The notes beneath the pieces are model-generated. The model was given only the letters and a program-made list of their open reading frames with translations. It had not been told where the DNA came from and searched no databases. A stretch of 64,000 nucleotides of DNA from Teratosphaeria epicoccoides (Eukaryota; Ascomycota; Dothideomycetes; Mycosphaerellales; Teratosphaeriaceae): NCBI GenBank assembly GCA_021401465.1, contig JADDMT010000006.1, forward strand, positions 434,001 through 498,000, given 5' to 3'. This document shows positions 33,613 to 43,023 of this stretch, in pieces. Each line of letters starts with the position of its first letter. Position 1 is the stretch's first letter. Position numbers and translations under genes: made by a program.

Positions 33613-34200
33613 TTAAAGCACGAAGTCCTGTAGTCTGGTCAAAATGTCGCGGCTGTGAGGGGCATAGTGCACCTTCCTCGGCCGCGGCGGCGAGATGCTG
33701 GTGACTCGTCGGTACTTGCGCAGGACGATGTCGACGATGGACTCGACTTCGTCTTCGATCTGCACCTTGCGGAAGCGAGGGTTGGGCTTGGTGTCGAGTA
33801 GCGTGGGCCGGATCGTTGAATGAGGGTGGCCATGGTTCTCTTGGTGGAGGTGAGGGCCTCGGTGGGGCTGTGAGTACCGAGGCCCTTGGTGATGTTGGCT
33901 TGTTGGCGGAAGGTGGTTGCTGTGAAGCAGCCGCCGTGGATGTGTGGCCCAGGGGTGAGGGTGGTTGTTGCCGTGGTGTTGAGCATGGCAGGTGTAAGGA
34001 TGTCGAGGCGGCTGACTTATCGAAGTCGGTCGATAGGTGAGGTAGCTTGATGGTGGTGTATGCTGCCTTGTTGGAAGTGAGGCGTAGCATGTTCTTGGTG
34101 AGGATACGAGACACGTCGTTGGCGAGTTGTCTTGGTGGATATGCTCGGTAAGTGCTGTTGGTGCGTATTCCCTTTCCGTTTGTGTTGTGAGTTGGAGCAA
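33613..34200 (-). other. Possible small gene with coding signal shifting between three frames
   Basis: All three minus-strand frames are open over several hundred bases. The strongest third-base G/C preference moves from one frame to another. In 34080-33960 it is the frame containing MLRLTSNKAAYTTIKLPHLS. In 33985-33800 it is the frame containing HIHGGCFTATTFRQQANITK. In 33800-33613 it is the frame ending KVQIEDEVESIVDIVLRKYR and ILTRLQDFVL before the stop. The start looks like a mitochondrial presequence, basic with no acidic residues. No GT-AG pair joins the frames. It may be a real small gene with two frameshifts, a pseudogene, or a composition artefact. No family was recognised. Confidence 0.35.
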
Positions 34201-34775
34201 GGTGTGCTGATTCTGTCGAGGTGCGGCTCGAAATACTTATTTCAGTCGGCTCTTGCAGTAAGCTTTGGCTGACAATGTGTTGTTATTCACTTGCCCAATG
34301 GAAGGCTTGGCGTCAGTAATTCAGCTGACTGTGCCTTCCCAGCTAAGCTAGATTTGTCATGTGAAAAGTTCTTCGGACTACTCACATCGCGCCTTGTGGT
34401 CAATTCGCGTTCGCTGACGCGCTGTGAAGGAAATATTGCGCGAGAGCGCGGTCAGCTGGGCTAGAAACACATTCGTGGATTGGACCAGCGTCCAACCTCG
34501 CCATGTCAAGCTCCACTCGGCTCATAGGTGCTTAGCTGGTACAACTCTGTTACAGAGAATCTGCTGCAAAACCGAGGAACTCCGTTGCAGAGTCGAGAAA
34601 CCTTGTTGCATAGTCGAGTGAGGCCAAATGCACAAAACTGTGTGGCCCCCTGGCCTCGTCTGGCCCCCTTCTACCAGCGTGGATACAAGCATAGTTTGAT
34701 TGTATTGTCAAGACCTTTCCAAAGTCCTTCCTAACGACAACAACACCACGACACCACTTACGAGCACTCAGCATC
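34201..34775. other. Intergenic with degenerate tandem repeat
   Basis: This is the upstream region of the next gene. Around 34558-34620 three imperfect copies of a 20-21 bp unit follow one another. They share the words TTGCA and GTCGAG (GCTGCAAAACCGAGG, GTTGCAGAGTCGAG, GTTGCATAGTCGAG). Just before the ATG the leader is rich in AAC/ACC triplets. Confidence 0.5.
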
Positions 34776-35828
34776 ATGGCTTCCAACTACGACCAGAAGA
34801 TGATCACCTCCAAACACTTCCGCTACCACCTTGGCGAGACCGTCTACCCTTACAAGGAGGACACTACATCTTTCGAGGTGATGTCTATCACCTCATTGGA
34901 CAGCAAGCACGACAGTATCTTCGGCCCCGGCCCTGTCAAGAATGGCCTCAATGGCCAATGCATGTGCGACAACGTGCACCAACACACCTCCAACCCAGAC
35001 GTCGTCGCCTGCCGCTACGTCCCCGCTCCGGCCATCGAGCAAGTCGGCGCAGCTCACGTCGGCTACGCCAGGCTCACGGAGCCGGAGGCATTCACCCGCT
35101 GGTACGATGCCGGCCACAGAGGTCCTGTCCTGCCGTACATGAAGGGCGTGGGGTGCCATCCCGACAAGAAGCACCCTTCCAACGTGGCTGCAAGGGAGGT
35201 GACGCAACGTTGGCACCAGTACAGGAAGGCGCGTCGCAACCAGGCGCATCTCGAGCGGGAGGAAGCGCAGGACCGGGCAGATGAAGCCTGGTTGCAGGAG
35301 CGTACTGAGAAGCGGTTGTCAGGTGAACTGGACCGCGAGTACGCCGAGCTCGGCAACAAGACGGAGCAGTGGGTTGCGATCACTCCTGGCGGCATGGAGC
35401 AGGATGTCCGCAACGAGGAGCTCATCCAAAAGAGCGATGTCGACTGGGAGACGGCCTGGGAGCGCGCCGCCTCACCTGCCTTCGAGGCCGTTTGCTGGCG
35501 CTATTTGCAACTCGCTCCTGTGACGGAGTCGCTGGAGCGGAGGTACCGCAATAGGATGCGGTGGTGGCAGTTTGCGGAGGATTGTGGCAACATCCGGTAT
35601 CGTGACGAGGAAATGGATGGCAACAACCTCGTTAGGGACTTCATCGACGGACAGGAGAGGTGGATGTGGTTAAATGCGTGGTTGGGGTGGGAGGGCGGGG
35701 ACCGGCCCGAGAATAAAGCTGGAGAGACTTGTGAGGAGATCGCCAGGATTGCGAGAGAGGGCTGGAAGAAGTGTGAGATCCTCGGGTTGGACATGGTTGT
35801 GCCGAGGGAGCAGAAAGTGGTGTGGTAG
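34776..35828 (+). CDS. Uncharacterised protein, tryptophan- and charge-rich
   Basis: A single exon of 350 residues with strong coding bias and no recognised domain. The first 130 residues carry a Cys/His-containing segment (GQCMCDNVHQHTSNPDVVACRY) that could bind metal, but it matches no known finger. A long charged helix follows at about 145-215 (WHQYRKARRNQAHLEREEAQ onward), then a tryptophan-rich C-terminal part (RMRWWQFAEDCGN, ERWMWLNAWLGWEGG). No signal peptide or membrane segment was found. It may be lineage-specific. No function is proposed. Confidence 0.7.
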   Translation: MASNYDQKMITSKHFRYHLGETVYPYKEDTTSFEVMSITSLDSKHDSIFGPGPVKNGLNGQCMCDNVHQHTSNPDVVACRYVPAPAIEQVGAAHVGYARLTEPEAFTRWYDAGHRGPVLPYMKGVGCHPDKKHPSNVAAREVTQRWHQYRKARRNQAHLEREEAQDRADEAWLQERTEKRLSGELDREYAELGNKTEQWVAITPGGMEQDVRNEELIQKSDVDWETAWERAASPAFEAVCWRYLQLAPVTESLERRYRNRMRWWQFAEDCGNIRYRDEEMDGNNLVRDFIDGQERWMWLNAWLGWEGGDRPENKAGETCEEIARIAREGWKKCEILGLDMVVPREQKVVW

Positions 35829-36243
35829 GATTTTGAGGAAGTGGTTGTTTGTGCTGCCTCGATGCGTGCTGTTGGGAATTGTGTACTGTTGCTACTGGGG
35901 ATGAGGCGTTTGTACGATATGCAATTAATACCATGAAGAAGATCAAAATACCTGACTTCAAAATGTCGCCGTCGTTACTAAGGAAAAAATGATTGATTGC
36001 TAACGTTATGTGTATCACTACACGCGCGAAACAAAATAAGCATGCGCAATGCCGAGACAGGCCATATCATCTAAGACAGCCATACCACATTACGAAACAT
36101 GCAGCAATACGCATCAGCAGACTGAACAAAAGAGGGTCAAACGTACGAGTAAGACCACACGAGACAGAAGACCAGAGAGGAACGAAACATGGCAACCACA
36201 GCCCGAAAAGTAGTGGGCCAATACAGTCCTCACACAACGATCG
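35829..36243. other. Intergenic
   Basis: AT-richer sequence between two plus-strand genes. No coding signal or repeat was recognised. Confidence 0.4.
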
Positions 36244-37232
36244 GTGGCAAACATGCAACAACGCTACCGTTGCGACTCCCCTATGGCCAACGGCAAAGGC
36301 CCTGCCAGACGTCTGCACTCAATCGACACTACCGCGGCCACTTTTGGTCAAGACGATGAAATAGACGATGGCGAAGAGACGCAGCCGTCACGGGAGACGC
36401 TGGTCAGCGATGACGATGATAACCCCTTCATAGTCTTCCCTTCGCAGAATCCAGTCATCGTCAACGGCACCATCGCAGCGAACAGCCCGATCGTGCTATC
36501 GACCCCGCGATTCGGGAGACGTGGCTATACCATGCTCATGCAGCACGGCAAAGAAAGCCAGAACGCGACGAGAGATCGTGGCGTGATCTTTGATGCCGAA
36601 AGTCGAACGATGTCATCCGCTACGAATGGCGACAGCAGCGGCGCTGTCAATGACGCCGTCGAAATCGACTCTGAGCTGGAGAACATCGAGCCAGGTTCAC
36701 ACTCGAGCAGTCAGGAGCGAGGACGTCGATTCCACCGCACAGGTGCACCGCGGCCGTCTTCACGACTTGATACAGCGCAGGTTGGCTGGGCGAGGAGGAT
36801 ACGTGCCAGGTTCGCGAGGTACGTGAGCACGCAATGACATCTCGTGCAGACGTCTTTTACTGACCATTACTTCCCAGGTTCTGGTCTCGCAGAACCCGCA
36901 GCGATGAGAGTATCAGTCCGACCGAGACCATGCTTGAGCAGCGTGCAGAGAGGATGAGGAGCCATAGAGCTGCCGGTGTCCGTGAGCAGAGAAAGCCGGG
37001 AATTTCTAGACGTGCTTTTCCTCCCACGAGGGATACACGCAGACCGGCGCAATCCCATCCGAAACCTTGCAGCAGATCAAGTTTTGGCTCACACCATCAG
37101 CAGCGGATTTGGATTGCGGAAGCGCACCGGGAAGATTTGCGGGTCGCCAGGATTGCGTGGGCGGCGGAGGAGGCGATGAGGGATGCGCAGAGGTTCCTGG
37201 CGGGTCAGCGACTGGGCGGGAGGCTTTTCTGA
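36244..37232 (+). CDS. Uncharacterised disordered protein, two exons
   Basis: Exons 36244-36818 and 36878-37232 are joined across a 59-nt intron (donor GTACGT, branch-like TACTGAC, acceptor CCCAG), giving 309 residues. The N-terminal two thirds are acidic and Ser/Thr-rich (DDEIDDGEE, SDDDDNPFIVFPSQNP) and look disordered. The C-terminal exon is basic and arginine-rich and ends in a helix (AAEEAMRDAQRFLAGQRLGGRLF). The good intron consensus and a continuous frame support the model. No domain or signal peptide is visible. An upstream in-frame start cannot be excluded. Confidence 0.6.
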
Positions 37233-37329
37233 TGCTGAGAGTGGCGCCCAGGATTTACTTTGTTGACGGATTCCATGAACTGGTCACAATGCAATCTATT
37301 CCACTTTTGATACAGGTTGTCCCTCAGGT

Positions 37330-38397
37330 TCATACACTCATTTTCATCGCAATGCCCTTATGCGGGTCGTATCCCACAACCTTGAAGTCCTCGACCTTCC
37401 ACCCATCGATGTCACAACCCGCTTCCCGCTCCGAAATCTCCAGCGTTGGGAAGTCCTTCGGCTCTCTGGTGATCTGCACGCTCAACGCCTCCTCATGGTC
37501 CAGATAAATATGCGCGTCTCCCATCGTATGCGTTAGAGATCCTGGCGCCAAATCCGCAGCTCGTGCCAACATATGCGTTAACAGCGCATAGCTCGCAATA
37601 TTGAACGGCACACCCAGACCCATATCGCAGGATCGTTGGTAGAGCAGACTATGCAGCGTCCCTCTCTTGCTCCCGTCCTCCCTCGTCGGCGCATCAGGAG
37701 GAAACGAGACATAAAACTGCGCAAACATATGACAAGGCGGCAACGCCATCTTCCCCAGGTCCGCGGGATTCCACGCACTCAGAATGATCCTCCGATCGTA
37801 AGGATTTCGCCTCAACTTCTCCAGCACCTCCCTCAATTGATCAGCCCCCTTCCCACTATAATCTGCATAACAATCCTGGTACTCAGCCCCGAAATGCCTC
37901 CACTGGAACCCATAGACAGGCCCCAAGTCCCCCTCCTCCCTGTGCCCTAACCCTACCTTCCCAAGATACTCTTTCGAAGCATTACCATCCCATATCCGCA
38001 CGTTCTGGTCTTGGAGGGTCTTGACGTTGGTGTCGCCAGCGATGAACCAGAGGAGCTCGGCGATTACGGCGCGCAGGAATACGCGTTTGGTGGTTAGGAG
38101 GGGGAGGATGAGGGCGCCGGTGGTGGAGTTGGAGAGGGTGTAGCGGTGTTGATGGGGAAAGGGAATGGATTTGGTGCCGGTGCCGGTGCGGTCGGGGCGG
38201 TGTTCGCCGTTTTCGAGGATGTTGCGGATGAGGTCGAGGTACTGGTGTTCTTCGTGGGCAGGGTTGTTCGGGGCAGGGTGATGGAATGCTTGCTTGTTGC
38301 CTTCAGGCTTGAAAACAGTGACAGGGGCGCTGGCGGGGCCAACATCGATAGCAGCGGGTGACATGGTAGTGGTGGTGGTGGTCGTCGTCGTCGTCAT
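37330..38397 (-). CDS. CDC21: Thymidylate synthase
   Basis: A 355-residue enzyme that converts dUMP to dTMP with methylenetetrahydrofolate. Visible features are RPDRTGTGTKS (phosphate loop), ELLWFIAGDTN, the catalytic cysteine at about residue 222 in PPCHMFAQF, QRSCDMGLGVPFNIASYALLTHM, and HIYLDHEEAL near the C-terminus. The N-terminal extension of about 45 residues begins with ten consecutive threonines, encoded by a trinucleotide run at 38364-38396. The methionine right after the run (residue 12) is an alternative start. The promoter contains three ACGCG cores (see that entry), which fits G1/S control. Confidence 0.95.
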   Translation of the reverse strand: MTTTTTTTTTTMSPAAIDVGPASAPVTVFKPEGNKQAFHHPAPNNPAHEEHQYLDLIRNILENGEHRPDRTGTGTKSIPFPHQHRYTLSNSTTGALILPLLTTKRVFLRAVIAELLWFIAGDTNVKTLQDQNVRIWDGNASKEYLGKVGLGHREEGDLGPVYGFQWRHFGAEYQDCYADYSGKGADQLREVLEKLRRNPYDRRIILSAWNPADLGKMALPPCHMFAQFYVSFPPDAPTREDGSKRGTLHSLLYQRSCDMGLGVPFNIASYALLTHMLARAADLAPGSLTHTMGDAHIYLDHEEALSVQITREPKDFPTLEISEREAGCDIDGWKVEDFKVVGYDPHKGIAMKMSV

Positions 38398-38608
38398 AGT
38401 ATAAGAAGGAACGCGGTGTAGAGACGCGACTTAGACGCGACAAGGTGCCATGCTGTGCCGAGGTCGGAGAAGATGTGGCTGGCGCAATGTGGCGTTGGTA
38501 ACGATCACATGCAAGCCCAGAGCTCGTGCGAGCGCATACAAGTCCATCGCCCTTGCAGCACACAACACCTCGATCAGGAAGGAGCGCAATCCCACAGTAC
38601 CGGGCAAG
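38398..38608. promoter_or_regulatory. Shared promoter of thymidylate synthase and MSP1 with three ACGCG cores
   Basis: This 211-bp gap lies between divergent start codons. ACGCG occurs at 38411-38415, 38424-38428 and 38435-38439; the last two lie inside the repeated word GACGCGAC. CGCG is the core of the MCB element bound by MBF, which drives yeast CDC21 at G1/S. Two of the three have A rather than T after the core. The match and position are direct observations; regulation is inferred. Confidence 0.55.
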
Positions 38609-39979
38609 ATGGGAATACAAGACATGAAGCGCAACGGCTGGATATTGGACGTCCTGGCCATGGTCGGCATGGTATACAACACATACCCACATGCATTCAT
38701 GCGACCACTCGCTGACGCCGCTGTATAGCCCATCGTCGCATTCCTCGTCGCCCGCCAGATAATGCAACGACTCGACCCCGACGCCCACACCAAAGCCGAA
38801 GCTCAACAGAAAGCCCTCGCCGCTTCCTCCCGCCTCCAGTCCATATTCTCCAACCACGAAAGACAACGAGAAGAAGAAGAAGAAGCAGGATACGCCGACG
38901 AAGACGACGATCGAGCACTAGACTACGAAGAGCCAGCGCAAAGAGAACCGCTCCACCTAACACCCTACGAACAAACAATTGCCATGGAAGTCGTCAGCCC
39001 CTCCGACATCCCCGTGACCTTTGACGACATCGGCGGCCTCGACACCATCATTGAAGAACTCCGCGAATCCATCATCTACCCCCTCACCATGCCGCACCTC
39101 TATGCCAACCACAGTAGTCTCCTCACCGCGCCCTCCGGCGTCCTGCTCTACGGACCTCCCGGTTGCGGGAAAACCATGCTCGCGAAAGCGCTAGCACGAG
39201 AATCAGGCGCTTGCTTTATCAACCTGCACATTTCCACCTTGACGGAGAAATGGTACGGCGACTCCAACAAACTCGTCGCGGCAGTGTTCTCTCTAGCGAG
39301 GAAACTTCAACCGACCATCGTCTTCATTGACGAAATCGACGCCGTGCTCGGCCAGCGCCGAAGCGGCGAGCACGAGGCGAGCGGGATGGTAAAAGCGGAG
39401 TTCATGACGCACTGGGATGGCTTGGCCTCCTCTACTGTCGACGGCGGGAGTCAAAGAATCTGTATACTGGGCGCTACGAACCGCATCCAAGACATCGACG
39501 AAGCGATCCTCCGTCGCATGCCGAAGAAGTTCCCCATTGGATTGCCGGACGCGAGACAGCGACGGAGTATCTTCGAACTGACGTTGAGGGATACAAAAGT
39601 CGATCGAGAGGCGCGAGGCGCGTTTGATTTGGATAGGTTGGTTCAACTTTCGGCGGGCATGAGTGGGAGTGATATCAAAGAGGCGTGTCGGGATGCGGCG
39701 ATGGTGCCGATTAGGGAGTTCATCAAGGAGTCGAGGGCTAAGGGAAAGAGCGTGAGGGGGATCAGGAGTGAGATGGTGAGGGGCCTGAGGACGGTTGACT
39801 TTTTTGGGAGGAATGGTGGGGTTGGGTTGGTGGGGTCCGTAGAAAAGGAGCGAAGAAGGGTGTCTGAGCGGTTGGAGCTTGAGAGTGGGGTTGAGGAGGG
39901 GGATGGGAGCGAGGATACGGAAGAGGTGGAGGAGTTCTCGAATGTGGATGGGGTGGGAGAGGGGGAGAAGCGTGATTGA
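38609..39979 (+). CDS. MSP1: Msp1-type AAA ATPase of the mitochondrial outer membrane
   Basis: This ATPase extracts mistargeted tail-anchored proteins from mitochondrial and peroxisomal membranes. Exon 1 (38609-38671) and exon 2 (38729-39979) are separated by a 57-nt intron with donor GTATAC and branch CGCTGAC, giving 437 residues. The first exon supplies the start of the membrane helix, which the join completes (ILDVLAMVGMPIVAFLVARQI). Walker A is GPPGCGKT at 163-170 and Walker B is FIDEID at 220-225. TEKWYGDSNK is pore loop 1, SGMVKAEFMTHWDG follows, and GATNRIQDIDEAILRRMPKKF holds sensor 1 and the arginine fingers; this last motif is typical of Msp1. Low-complexity E-rich segments occur near residue 70 and in the C-terminal tail, which is longer than in yeast. 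Confidence 0.92.
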
Positions 39980-41796
39980 TGAACGTGACAGGCGGCCTTC
40001 AATGTCTGATACGGTGATGGCGGCGGCAGGCTTAGCGATGTTCGTTGGTGACGGACCGGCGCAAATGAGAAACATCCCAGTCAGTACATGGATCTGGGTC
40101 GAATCGCGCTTTCGAAGCTCGGGTTGCCGCTTTGCCCATCAGGTTGTCACGTTGATATTCTTTGCAGAAGCAGAAGGAGACCAACCAGATGAAAATGCTT
40201 CCGGTGCCAGGTGACAAAACTGCTGGAGAATCTAAGAAAGGACCACATGATGGGCTTACAGCGTACCCGTCTACCCACCAGGCGGGCGAAGGTACAACCG
40301 AGGCCGGCGTCGCAAATTATTGGGTTTTCATCCTCATCATCACCAGCAGCATCGATGCCATCCTACGTCTGCCTGCGATTTGGACTTCGTTTACGGATGC
40401 TGTTTTGGCCGCCGCTTTCAGAGCGAGTCGGCATCAGCAACTCTACCGACCGAGTCGTGCTGCACGACCGGCGGGTTGTTGACGGCACGTCTTTCCAAGC
40501 ATTAGCTCCGCCCAGTCCTTGACGATCATCTTCGTTGCGCAGAGATTTGGCGAACTGCTAGATTCACTGGGTGGGCCCGCCAATAGAGCACACGGGACTT
40601 TTTCGAGCACCGCACGCAAATTTCGCCGCTCATTGTGATTCTGCGCAGCGGGATGGAAGTTCTGTGCTTCCACCTTCTTTTTGCTGCGCATGGGCTGAAT
40701 CGAAGCGACTTTCGCAAGTTGATCTGCGCTTCCCACGACCAACGTCTCCTCCTCGACAGAATGCGCAGGAGATGAGTCAGCATCGTCACAGCGAAAGGCC
40801 TCGCAAGCGCGATACTCGCTCTAGGAGAGCCAGTAGCATTTGGCGCGTCGTTGGCTTCTCGTCATTCATCCCTTGATCGGGGCCAAGCTCCTTGGTGAAG
40901 TAGTCGGTCGCTGATGCTATACGTAATGCTTGTCCTGGGTTGTCTTAGCATCGACATGGCTATCATGCCGTTCATGCCTGTCTTCTGACCCAGCACGCTC
41001 CAGATTGTCCGCGGCAGGCCTGTCAACTTCGAAATGCATAGGCCAGCCGGGGGAGTGGAGGAATGGGACCAGACGTGTTGATGGAAGTCGAGAGTAGGTG
41101 TTGGGGTCCAACAATGGTGCGGGAAGGCTGCGAGCACAAACGCTCCTTCCTGGTCACGGGTCATGGAGATGATCCGCGCGCATGGTCCGTGCGATGAATG
41201 TACGCGAGCACGACAGAAAGACGTCTCGATCTCAGATTGGTGAGAGTGCATGAGCTAAGCGATGTATGTAGTACAGCGTCTTTCTGTCGTTCCGCAATGC
41301 GCGGCAGGGAAATTGAGTCGCAGTCTTGGCAAGTCAACTGGGCGTACTGCATCGTACCTTCCGACTTTTGCGTCGCCCTGCGTTTCACTGCTACTGCTCA
41401 AGTGTCATGCTCGCCATCGGAGCTTCGTCGGCGCCAGCTCATCCCTTGATCGGTCACCATCCACCGCTGACCCTCATTTCTCGCCAATATAATGTCTGCC
41501 GCACACGAGGTCATCTGTCGCCCATCATCAAGATGTATGGTGTTCCCAGTGTACCGCGGCCCCGGAAGATCAGCCGAAGCGCTAGAGCCTCGGGCTGCAC
41601 CTAAGATTCCTTCTTCATCATCCCTTGCGCCACGCTGCTTCGCGCGAACGTGGCGTCTTTTTCGCCCAGACGAACAAGGGGACGCGACTTCCTGGATCTC
41701 TGGGCACGACGATACAATACAAGCAAGCATCATGCATTTCGATCTTCACGCGCCCGGCCCTGTGTAAGCAGCTCAGTCTAGTCTGCGCACCCGAAT
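39980..41796. other. Intergenic, 1.8 kb, no gene established
   Basis: Short frames only. A minus-strand frame from about 40800 to 40443 (including MIVKDWAELMLGK) is protein-like and could join by a small intron to a short start near 40867. The splice sites are weak and no family was recognised, so it is not called. No repeats were seen. Confidence 0.4.
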
Positions 41797-42861
41797 ATGT
41801 TAAACCAGATCTTGATCGCTATCTGGCCCAAACGAGGCAACCGAGAATCCCGGCTCTTAATCCTGCTGGCCGTCGCCCTCTTCTGGGCGTTTTTTATCCA
41901 CGAAGACGAACCGACCGTCATAGGACTGGCGTCGCAGACACCTGTCAAGACGTACAAGATTCCGAGGAGAATATGGCAGACGTGGAAAGTGCCGCCGCTG
42001 GATCTCAAGGATGAATTGTTCGGCCTCTCGAAAAGCTGGACGTCCATGAATCCGAGCTATAGATATGAGAGCCTGAGTGATGATGCGGCTCTGACCTACG
42101 TGCAGATGCGATTTCAGGACCGGAAAGATATCATCAACACGTTTGAGCACGCCGACAATATCACTCGCGCGGACCTGATGCGGTACTTGACTCTTCTCTC
42201 CGAAGGCGGGACCTATTCCGATATTGATGTTGCGTGCTATCGTCCAATAGACTTCTGGTTCTCCGAAGATCTGCTGAGTCGAGTGACGATGGTCGTGGGT
42301 GTCGAGTATGATTCTCAGGGTGGCGAGCTCACCCACGGGTACACGATTCCCGTGCAGCTTTGCGAGTGGACTCTAATGGCGACACCGGGCCATCCCATTA
42401 TTCAGCACGTGGTCAATCGGATACTAGGGAAGATCAAGACAGATATGTCAATACTTTCCAATATCCCTAGACATGATCTGCAATACATGAGAGAGACGAC
42501 TGGGGCAAAGGTAAGGCGGATACCAGGCGTTACCGCGTATGATGATGATGATCAAACTAATGTGCTTCTGCAGATGTTCACAGAAGCAGTCTTACAAAAG
42601 CTCACCCAGCTAGAAGGACATCCAATAACTTCCCGCGACATCACCAACCTCACATCGCCGAAAATATTTGGCGACGTCCTCGTCTTGCCTGCCAATGCCT
42701 TCGCCTCCGGAAGCGGACATTCCGGAAGCTCACCAGTAGGCAATGACGAGCAATTGGTCCACCACCATTACCTGAACTTTCAGACTTGGGAGGAGGAGCA
42801 TTATCGCAAGGAGCATCCGGAGGGCGACGACGGGGCAGAAGTGGAGCGTAAATGGCGATAG
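41797..42861 (+). CDS. GT32 (Och1-like) glycosyltransferase
   Basis: A type II membrane glycosyltransferase of family GT32, related to Och1 alpha-1,6-mannosyltransferases of the Golgi. The cytosolic tail is short and basic, and the anchor covers about residues 19-36 (RLLILLAVALFWAFFI). KIPRRIWQTWKV is the usual GT32 start, NITRADLMRYLTLLSEGGTYSDIDV carries the DxD metal motif (SDIDV), and HGYTIPVQLCEWTLMATPGHP follows. The frame is open throughout (354 codons), but 42511-42573 has the features of an intron: GTAAGG donor, CTAAT branch, CTGCAG acceptor, 63 nt, no stop. Removing it joins TTGAK to MFTEAVL as in relatives and leaves 333 residues. The acceptor sugar is not known. It is convergent with the GH47 gene. 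Confidence 0.88.
   Translation: MLNQILIAIWPKRGNRESRLLILLAVALFWAFFIHEDEPTVIGLASQTPVKTYKIPRRIWQTWKVPPLDLKDELFGLSKSWTSMNPSYRYESLSDDAALTYVQMRFQDRKDIINTFEHADNITRADLMRYLTLLSEGGTYSDIDVACYRPIDFWFSEDLLSRVTMVVGVEYDSQGGELTHGYTIPVQLCEWTLMATPGHPIIQHVVNRILGKIKTDMSILSNIPRHDLQYMRETTGAKVRRIPGVTAYDDDDQTNVLLQMFTEAVLQKLTQLEGHPITSRDITNLTSPKIFGDVLVLPANAFASGSGHSGSSPVGNDEQLVHHHYLNFQTWEEEHYRKEHPEGDDGAEVERKWR
42511..42573 (+). other. Stop-free, frame-preserving 63-nt intron inside the GT32 gene
   Basis: Donor GTAAGG, branch-like AACTAAT at 42555-42561 and acceptor TTCTGCAG. Its length is a multiple of three and it has no in-frame stop, so an ORF finder reads through it as 21 residues including DDDD. Family members continue directly from the TTG-x motif to MFTEA, which supports splicing. 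Confidence 0.75.
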
Positions 42862-43023
42862 TGATCAATCGGGGCACCTTCCGCAAATTTTTGTTTTTGG
42901 GCCGATGGCGTTTGTGGCATGCATGCATCAGCGAGGCGCTTTCGATTCTGCATGACAGGGGATAGCGTCACTGCATGGGCACATGAGAGGAGAAAGTGAG
43001 GGGCTCGCGAGTCGACATTGGCT

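Noticed and set aside
40443..40870. Possible two-exon minus-strand gene
   Set aside because: The splice sites are weak, third-base bias is modest and no family was recognised. It is noted in the intergenic entry only.
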